Below, piece after piece: positions 59,158 through 64,000 of a stretch of DNA of 64,000 nt. The stretch comes from CAZJHD01 sp964545855. Its GTDB lineage: Bacteria > Planctomycetota > UBA1135 > JACQFD01. The translations under genes were made by a program, and so were the position numbers. The stretch spans positions 83,726 to 147,725 of the forward strand of contig CAZJHD010000004.1 in NCBI GenBank assembly GCA_964545855.1, in the 5' to 3' direction. The notes below the pieces were generated by a model that did no database searches, was not told where the DNA came from, and was given only the letters and a program-made list of their open reading frames with translations. Numbering within the stretch: the first letter of the stretch is position 1; every line of letters begins with the position of its first letter.

Positions 59158-59246
59158 CGTGCGGAGGCTCGGCCCCGTGATCGTACTCGCGGTCCCGCCG
59201 GGGGCGCCTTGCCGCGGCTCGGAGCCCGCCCGAGGATTGGGCCCGC

Positions 59247-62200
59247 ATGTCCGAGCCCCCGGAGCCGTCGGCCGACCGCACGCGACGTCTCGCCGACGCC
59301 CTGGAGGTCTTCGTCGCCATGCGGCAGGGGAGCGGCCCCCGGGAGGAGGACGTCCTGCGCGATCGGCCGGAGCTGCGCGAGTTCCTGGAGCCGATGCTGC
59401 GCGGCGAGGAAGGGGCGAGCCCCGCGGTGGAGACACCCGGCCGGATCCTCGGTGACTTCCGGCTCCTGCGGGAGATCGGCCGCGGCGGGATGGCGACGGT
59501 CTACGAGGCCGAGCAGATCTCGCTGCGACGGCGCGTCGCGCTCAAGGTCCTCCCGCCGATCGCCACGCTCCGCCCGGAGGCGGTGCTTCGGTTCCGCCGC
59601 GAGTCGGCGGCGGTGGCGCAGCTCTCCCATCCGGGGATCGCGCAGGTCTACTGCTCGGGAGAGGATCGCGGCGTCCACTTCTTCGCGATGGAGCTCGTCG
59701 AGGGTGCGCCCCTCGACCGGGTCCTCGCGTCGCTCGAGACGGAGCGCGTGGCGAGCCTCGACGGCCGCAGGCTCGAGCGCGCCGTTCGGGAGACCACGCT
59801 TCGGAGCGAAGGCGGCGCGCGGAGCGCTTCGACGGCGGAGACGATCTGGACGCGCTCGTACCTGGAGGCCGTCTGCCGCGTGGTGCACCAAGTGGCGCTC
59901 GCCCTCGAGCACGCGCACCGCGCCGGCGTCGTCCACCGCGACGTCAAGCCCTCGAACGTCCTCGTGCGCCCCGATGGCGTCGCGTTGCTCACCGACTTCG
60001 GCATCGCGCGGGATCTCTCCGTCGCGTCGCGGACGCAGACCGGCACGATCGCGGGGACTCCCTCCTATCTCTCGCCCGAGCAGATCGAGGGATCCTCGCC
60101 CGCCGACGCCCGCACCGACGTCTACGCGCTCGGCGTCACGCTCTACGAGCTGATGACGCTGCGCCGCCCCTTCGAGGACGACGCCACGGCGACCCTCCTC
60201 TGGCGGATCGCCCACGCGGAGCCCGAGCGTCCGCTGCGCCGGAATCCCGCGGTGCCGAGAGACCTCGAGACGATCGTCCTGAAGGCGCTGGAGAAGGACC
60301 GCGATCGGCGCTACGCGTCGGCGGGCGCCTTCGCCGCGGACCTGCTCGCGTTCCTCGAGTACCGCCCGATCGAGGCGCGGCCTCCGTCGCCGCTGTCGCG
60401 CGTAGGGAAGCTGGCGCGCCGCCATCGAGGGATCAGCGTCGTCGCGGCCGTCGCGACCGCGAGCCTCGCCCTCGGTGGCGTCCTCTGGTGGCTCCAGCCG
60501 GGAACCCTCGAGATCGCGTCGGCGTCGGGCGGTGCGATCGTCGTGATCGACGGAGCGCCCCTGCCGGATCGAACGCCCTCGACGGGGAGGGCGAGGATCG
60601 CGCTCGCGCCCGGGCTGCACACGCTCCGGCTGGAGGCGCCCGAGGCGGGGCTCGTGAGCGCCGAGACGACGATCCGCGTCGAGCGAGGCGTCGTGACGCT
60701 GGTGGAGCCGTTGCTGGCGAGCCGCAGCGGCGTCGTGGCCTTTCGGTCGGAGCCGCCCGGCGCACGCGTCTCGCTCGAGTCGGTCGAGGACGGAAGACAC
60801 GTCGACGTGCCGGCCGCGACGCCCTGCCTGCAGGACGTGCTCGCCGGACGCTACCGGGCGCGCTTCGAGCTCGAGGGCCTCCCGGCGCAGACCGTGGAGA
60901 TCGACGTGCCTCCGGCGGGACGGAAGGTCGACTGCGGAGCGCAGTGGCGAACCGGCGCGCTCGTGCTCCAGACGGAGCAGCCGGGGATGACGGTTCGTAT
61001 CTTCGCCGGAGAGAGTGCGGAGGGAACGCCCCTGCGCGAGGTCACTCTGCCGCGCGAGCCGCTCGTTCTCCCGATCGGGACGTACTCCCTGCGGGCCGAG
61101 AGGGCCGGCCACCTCGTGCGCGACTGGGAGGGCGAGCGATCGGTCTCTGTCTCCGAGGGTGCGTCGACGACGCAACACCTCTGGGTCTCCCGCGCGTCGG
61201 AGCTCCGGCTCGCCAAGCTCGACGGCATCGCGTCACAGATCCGTGCTGGCGACCTCGACGGCGACGGCCTGCCGGAGCTGGTCGCGGCGGGCGCAAGCGG
61301 CGAGGTGCTCGCTCTCGACGCGAGCGGCCGGTCGCGATGGAGGCTCGACGCCGGCGCGCCGATGCGAGCGCTCGCGATCCTGCCCGCCAGTGCCTCGTCG
61401 CGGGGTGCGCGCGTCGCCGCGGCGAGCGTCCCAGGCGATCTCTGGCTGGTCTCCGGCGCCGGAGAGTCCCGCAAGTGGCCGCGGGAGCACGGAGGCGTCG
61501 CGTCGCTCGCCTGGGCCGACGTCGACGCCGACGGGGAGGCGGACCTGGTGACGGCCAACGCCGACGGCACGGCGAGCGCGCGTCGGATCGATGGGGCGCC
61601 GATGTGGCGCAGCGAGAAGCTCGGCTCCTTTCCCGTGCAGTCGATCCACGTCGAGGATCTGGACGGGGACGGCCGGCTCGAGGTGGCCGCCGCGCCGTGG
61701 AACCAGCCCGCCGTGATCCTCGGATCCGACGGACGCGTGCGAGCGCGATGCGGGAAGCTCCAGCGGGTCCTCGGCTTCGCGTCGGCGGACTTCGAGGGCA
61801 CGGGCCGGAGGAATCTCCTCGTGCGGACGGACAGCGCTCGCGTCGGCGCCTACGGCGCGGACGGTGGGGAACGCATGGTCGTCCCCATGCGCGACTGGGT
61901 GCAGGGAGTGGCGGGCGTCGATCTGGACGGGGACGGCCGCGACGAGATCGTGGTTGGCGACAGCTCGGGCTGGATCGGCGCCTTCGACGCGACGGGCTCG
62001 CCTCGCTGGGGAGTGCAGTCGAGCGTCGGCACGAGCGCCGTGCGATCGGTCGATCTGGATGACGATGGGACGCGCGAGATCGTCGTCTCCGCCCATGGTG
62101 GTCAGGTGCTCGTCCTGGGCCCGCGCGGCGACACGCGTCTCGACGTGAAGGTGCCGAGCGCTTTCTCCCTGGAGCCCGCCGATCTCGACGAGGACGGCGC

Positions 62201-63803
62201 GCCGGAGCTCGTCCTCGGCGCGGCCGACGGGGAGATCCTGGTCGTGGGAGTCGATCGCCGCCGGGTCCTGGAGAAGCAGATTCCCGGCGGCATCACCTCG
62301 ATCACGCGGCTCGATCGCGCGCTCTCGTTCCCCGGGTCTCTCCTGCTGACGACGCGCTCGGGGGCGTGCGTCGCGGTGCGCGACGACGGCGCGACCACGT
62401 GGCAGCAGTCGTTCTCCGACGTCGTGCTGGCGGCTGCGGCGACGGAGGAGGGCGCCGCCGTCGTGACGGCGAGGGGAGAGCTGCACCTCGCGGCCTGGAG
62501 CGGGGAGCCGCGGCGCCTGGGGAGCGCCGATCGCTCGCCGTGGTTCATGGCCGTCGCCGTCGCGCCCTCGGCCGACGGCTCGTCCGTGATCGCCGTCGCG
62601 GACGAATTCGGCCCCACTTGGTTGTCCGGCTCCGAGTGGCAGAAGGGACCCGTGTTCCGAGGCCAGACGCTCGCTCTGCTGGCGACGAGGGGCGCGGACG
62701 GCGCGCCGGTGTTCGTGCGCGCCAGCGCGACGCAGCTCGACCTGTTCCGCCCCGATGGGACGGTCGTCGCGTCGTTTCCGGTGCGCGGGGAGATCACGGC
62801 GATGACCGCGGACTGGACCGACGGGGAAGCCGGCTCGCTCCTGCTCGGATTCGAGTCGGGCGCCGTCGCGCGCTGCTCGCTCGCCACGGGACGAGTGGAT
62901 CCGGCCATCGTGCGGCTGCCGGCGTCGATCGCCGGGCTCGCCGTTTGGAATCGTGGCGCGCCGGCAGAGCGGCTCCTCGCCGCCTCGACGGACGAGGGCG
63001 AGTGCTTCGCCGTCGCCGAGGACGGATCCGTGAGGCTGCGCCGGCGGGCCGGGACGGGCCGGACCTGCGTCGCCTTCGCGGACCTCGACGGCGACGGCTC
63101 GCCGGAGCTCGTCGGTGCGGCTCTGCTCGAGACGACGCTCTACGGCTGGACCCTCGCGCCCGCGGATCCGCGCATCGAGGCACGCCGCCTCTTCTTCGAC
63201 GGGCTCGGTGCGGCGGAGCGAGGCGACACCGCGAGGGCCGAGAAGAACCTCCTCGACGCGCGGCTCCGCTGGCGGACGCTCGACGACCGCAATGCGCCGG
63301 AAGCCGTCGATCGGCTGCGTCGGGTCTCCACCGCGATTCCCGTCGCGGGCACGCTCGCCGCGGCCCTCGAGCGCGTCACGCCGCCGAGCGCCTGGCTCGG
63401 GAGCGTCGAGGATCTCCTCGTCGCCGGCCGGTACGACGCCGCCTGCGCCGTGCTCGAAGGGAGCGCCGCGCGTCTCGCGTCGGCGCCGCAGCTCGCGGAG
63501 CCGATGAACCTCCTCGCCTGGGCGTTCGTGAATCCCGACCACCCGGTGCCCGAGGCGTCCGCCGCCGCGGCGGCGCTCGCGCGGGTGGCGGTGGCGGCGA
63601 GCGGACGCGCGCGGCCGATGATCCTCGACACGCTCGCCGAGGCGCTCTTCCTCCAGGGGCGCTTCGGCGAGGCCGTCGCCGTCGAGTCGGAGGCCGTGGA
63701 GAAGCTGCCGGGCTCGGAGGACGAGACGGAGCGCGCGACCTTCGAGGCGTCCCTGGCTCGGTTCCGGGACGCGGCGCTGCGGACCGGCGCACCGGCTCGA
63801 TGA
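59247..63803 (+). CDS. Ser/Thr kinase fused to PEGA-like, FG-GAP and TPR modules
   Basis: A 1518-residue receptor-type kinase from the ATG at 59247. Kinase: GRGGMATVYEAEQ (78-90), K100, HRDVKPSN (230-237, D232), DFG (250-252), SPEQ. One membrane span at about 393-413 (SVVAAVATASLALGGVLWWL). Outside: PEGA-like beta repeats (about 415-640, e.g. FRSEPPGARVSLESV), then FG-GAP/PQQ-like repeats from 651 to about 1310 with calcium-loop cores DLDGDGLPEL, DVDADGEADL, DLDGDGRLEV, DLDGDGRDEI, DLDDDGTREI, DLDEDGAPEL and DLDGDGSPEL. A TPR-like tail ends the chain. It should sense an external ligand and signal inside, perhaps to the sigma factor next door. Confidence 0.92.
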   Translation: MSEPPEPSADRTRRLADALEVFVAMRQGSGPREEDVLRDRPELREFLEPMLRGEEGASPAVETPGRILGDFRLLREIGRGGMATVYEAEQISLRRRVALKVLPPIATLRPEAVLRFRRESAAVAQLSHPGIAQVYCSGEDRGVHFFAMELVEGAPLDRVLASLETERVASLDGRRLERAVRETTLRSEGGARSASTAETIWTRSYLEAVCRVVHQVALALEHAHRAGVVHRDVKPSNVLVRPDGVALLTDFGIARDLSVASRTQTGTIAGTPSYLSPEQIEGSSPADARTDVYALGVTLYELMTLRRPFEDDATATLLWRIAHAEPERPLRRNPAVPRDLETIVLKALEKDRDRRYASAGAFAADLLAFLEYRPIEARPPSPLSRVGKLARRHRGISVVAAVATASLALGGVLWWLQPGTLEIASASGGAIVVIDGAPLPDRTPSTGRARIALAPGLHTLRLEAPEAGLVSAETTIRVERGVVTLVEPLLASRSGVVAFRSEPPGARVSLESVEDGRHVDVPAATPCLQDVLAGRYRARFELEGLPAQTVEIDVPPAGRKVDCGAQWRTGALVLQTEQPGMTVRIFAGESAEGTPLREVTLPREPLVLPIGTYSLRAERAGHLVRDWEGERSVSVSEGASTTQHLWVSRASELRLAKLDGIASQIRAGDLDGDGLPELVAAGASGEVLALDASGRSRWRLDAGAPMRALAILPASASSRGARVAAASVPGDLWLVSGAGESRKWPREHGGVASLAWADVDADGEADLVTANADGTASARRIDGAPMWRSEKLGSFPVQSIHVEDLDGDGRLEVAAAPWNQPAVILGSDGRVRARCGKLQRVLGFASADFEGTGRRNLLVRTDSARVGAYGADGGERMVVPMRDWVQGVAGVDLDGDGRDEIVVGDSSGWIGAFDATGSPRWGVQSSVGTSAVRSVDLDDDGTREIVVSAHGGQVLVLGPRGDTRLDVKVPSAFSLEPADLDEDGAPELVLGAADGEILVVGVDRRRVLEKQIPGGITSITRLDRALSFPGSLLLTTRSGACVAVRDDGATTWQQSFSDVVLAAAATEEGAAVVTARGELHLAAWSGEPRRLGSADRSPWFMAVAVAPSADGSSVIAVADEFGPTWLSGSEWQKGPVFRGQTLALLATRGADGAPVFVRASATQLDLFRPDGTVVASFPVRGEITAMTADWTDGEAGSLLLGFESGAVARCSLATGRVDPAIVRLPASIAGLAVWNRGAPAERLLAASTDEGECFAVAEDGSVRLRRRAGTGRTCVAFADLDGDGSPELVGAALLETTLYGWTLAPADPRIEARRLFFDGLGAAERGDTARAEKNLLDARLRWRTLDDRNAPEAVDRLRRVSTAIPVAGTLAAALERVTPPSAWLGSVEDLLVAGRYDAACAVLEGSAARLASAPQLAEPMNLLAWAFVNPDHPVPEASAAAAALARVAVAASGRARPMILDTLAEALFLQGRFGEAVAVESEAVEKLPGSEDETERATFEASLARFRDAALRTGAPAR

Positions 63804-64000
63804 GACGAGGCGCCGGCGCACAGCCTGTGGCAGAAGTCGTCCGAGCTGCGCGCGGGCCTCGCCGCCCGGCGCGTCGTTGCGCGTCCTCTCCGTCGCCGCT
63901 CGCCAAGTCTGCGGCGCGCGCCTCGCGCCGATCGCCGCGGTGTCCGAGGTCGTGAAGAAATCGGCGCCGGGCTTCGGCCGGCTGCGAGCGGCTGCGGCTT
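63804..64000. other. Right edge, no supported gene
   Basis: About 200 bp after the kinase stop. Frames are open on both strands but are Arg/Ala/Pro-rich with no start, leader or motif that would pick one. Possibly the beginning or end of a gene cut by the window edge. Confidence 0.4.

Noticed and set aside
55337..59455. 1372-residue plus-strand open frame opposite the FG-GAP gene
   Set aside because: Repetitive Arg/Glu/Ala/Val-rich sequence mirrors the repeated FG-GAP codons on the other strand.
1..64000. CRISPR arrays, tRNA or rRNA genes, insertion sequences, prophage
   Set aside because: No regularly spaced repeats, cloverleaf-like or ribosomal sequences, transposase motifs or long terminal inverted repeats were noticed by eye; a dedicated search would be decisive.

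Overview
The window is very GC-rich and densely coded on both strands. No rRNA, tRNA, CRISPR array, insertion sequence or phage gene was recognised. Gene content points to a planctomycete or a close relative: a giant cytochrome-c PSD1/DUF1549/DUF1553 protein paired with a DUF1501 protein, a TIGR02999-type sigma factor driving a kinase-TPR gene, several Ser/Thr kinases, FG-GAP-rich secreted proteins, and three EutN-type microcompartment vertex genes beside a class II aldolase. DUF1501/PSD1 pairs also occur in Verrucomicrobia, Acidobacteria and related phyla, so the phylum is inferred, not proven.

Layout. 1-7.6 kb: a partial secreted protein, a class I aminotransferase, a HEAT-repeat lipoprotein, an M28-PDZ peptidase and a secreted HEAT-like protein. 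7.8-10.5 kb: a three-gene block of a BY-kinase/ParA-like P-loop protein with a degenerate Walker A, a coiled-coil protein and an actin-like protein strongly resembling MamK, the magnetosome filament actin. No other magnetosome gene is visible, and this is the most interesting locus. 10.5-18 kb: SprT-like protease, a large carboxypeptidase-regulatory-domain protein, a LURP-like protein, a B12-binding radical SAM enzyme, an endonuclease/exonuclease/phosphatase-family membrane protein and a YugP-like zinc peptidase. 18.1-26.1 kb: an ECF sigma, zinc anti-sigma and secreted coiled-coil operon, then an O-antigen-ligase/TPR fusion and a GT-C-like membrane protein. 26.1-29.8 kb: M64 peptidase and a Ski2-like helicase.

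29.8-34.6 kb (minus strand): a compact run of YkgJ-type protein, PpiC isomerase, three EutN vertex proteins and class II aldolase with 1-19 bp overlaps or tiny gaps, followed by an SPFH protein and a ribbon-helix-helix protein. This looks like the vertex and aldolase half of a planctomycete sugar-degrading microcompartment, but no BMC-H shell gene is present. 35.3-43.4 kb: a single-ring Clp-type ATPase divergent from a Ser/Thr kinase, a YkgJ-like protein with a TPR peptidase, and a sigma/kinase-TPR pair. 43.6-51.9 kb: the PSD1/DUF1501 pair and a second B12 radical SAM protein. 51.9-55.8 kb: M48 peptidase, then an overlapping BtaA-like (DUF3419), GNAT and haem-oxygenase-like diiron protein set that looks like a small biosynthetic cluster. 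55.8-63.8 kb: a 14-repeat FG-GAP secreted protein, an ECF sigma factor and a 1518-residue kinase fused to an extracytoplasmic FG-GAP/TPR receptor.

Expression signals. Several convergent gene pairs share a hairpin whose stem contains both stop codons. Several lead genes have TANNNT boxes 6-9 nt before the start codon, suggesting leaderless transcripts. Gene starts were chosen by Shine-Dalgarno sequences, stop/start overlaps and signal peptides; where none helped this is stated.
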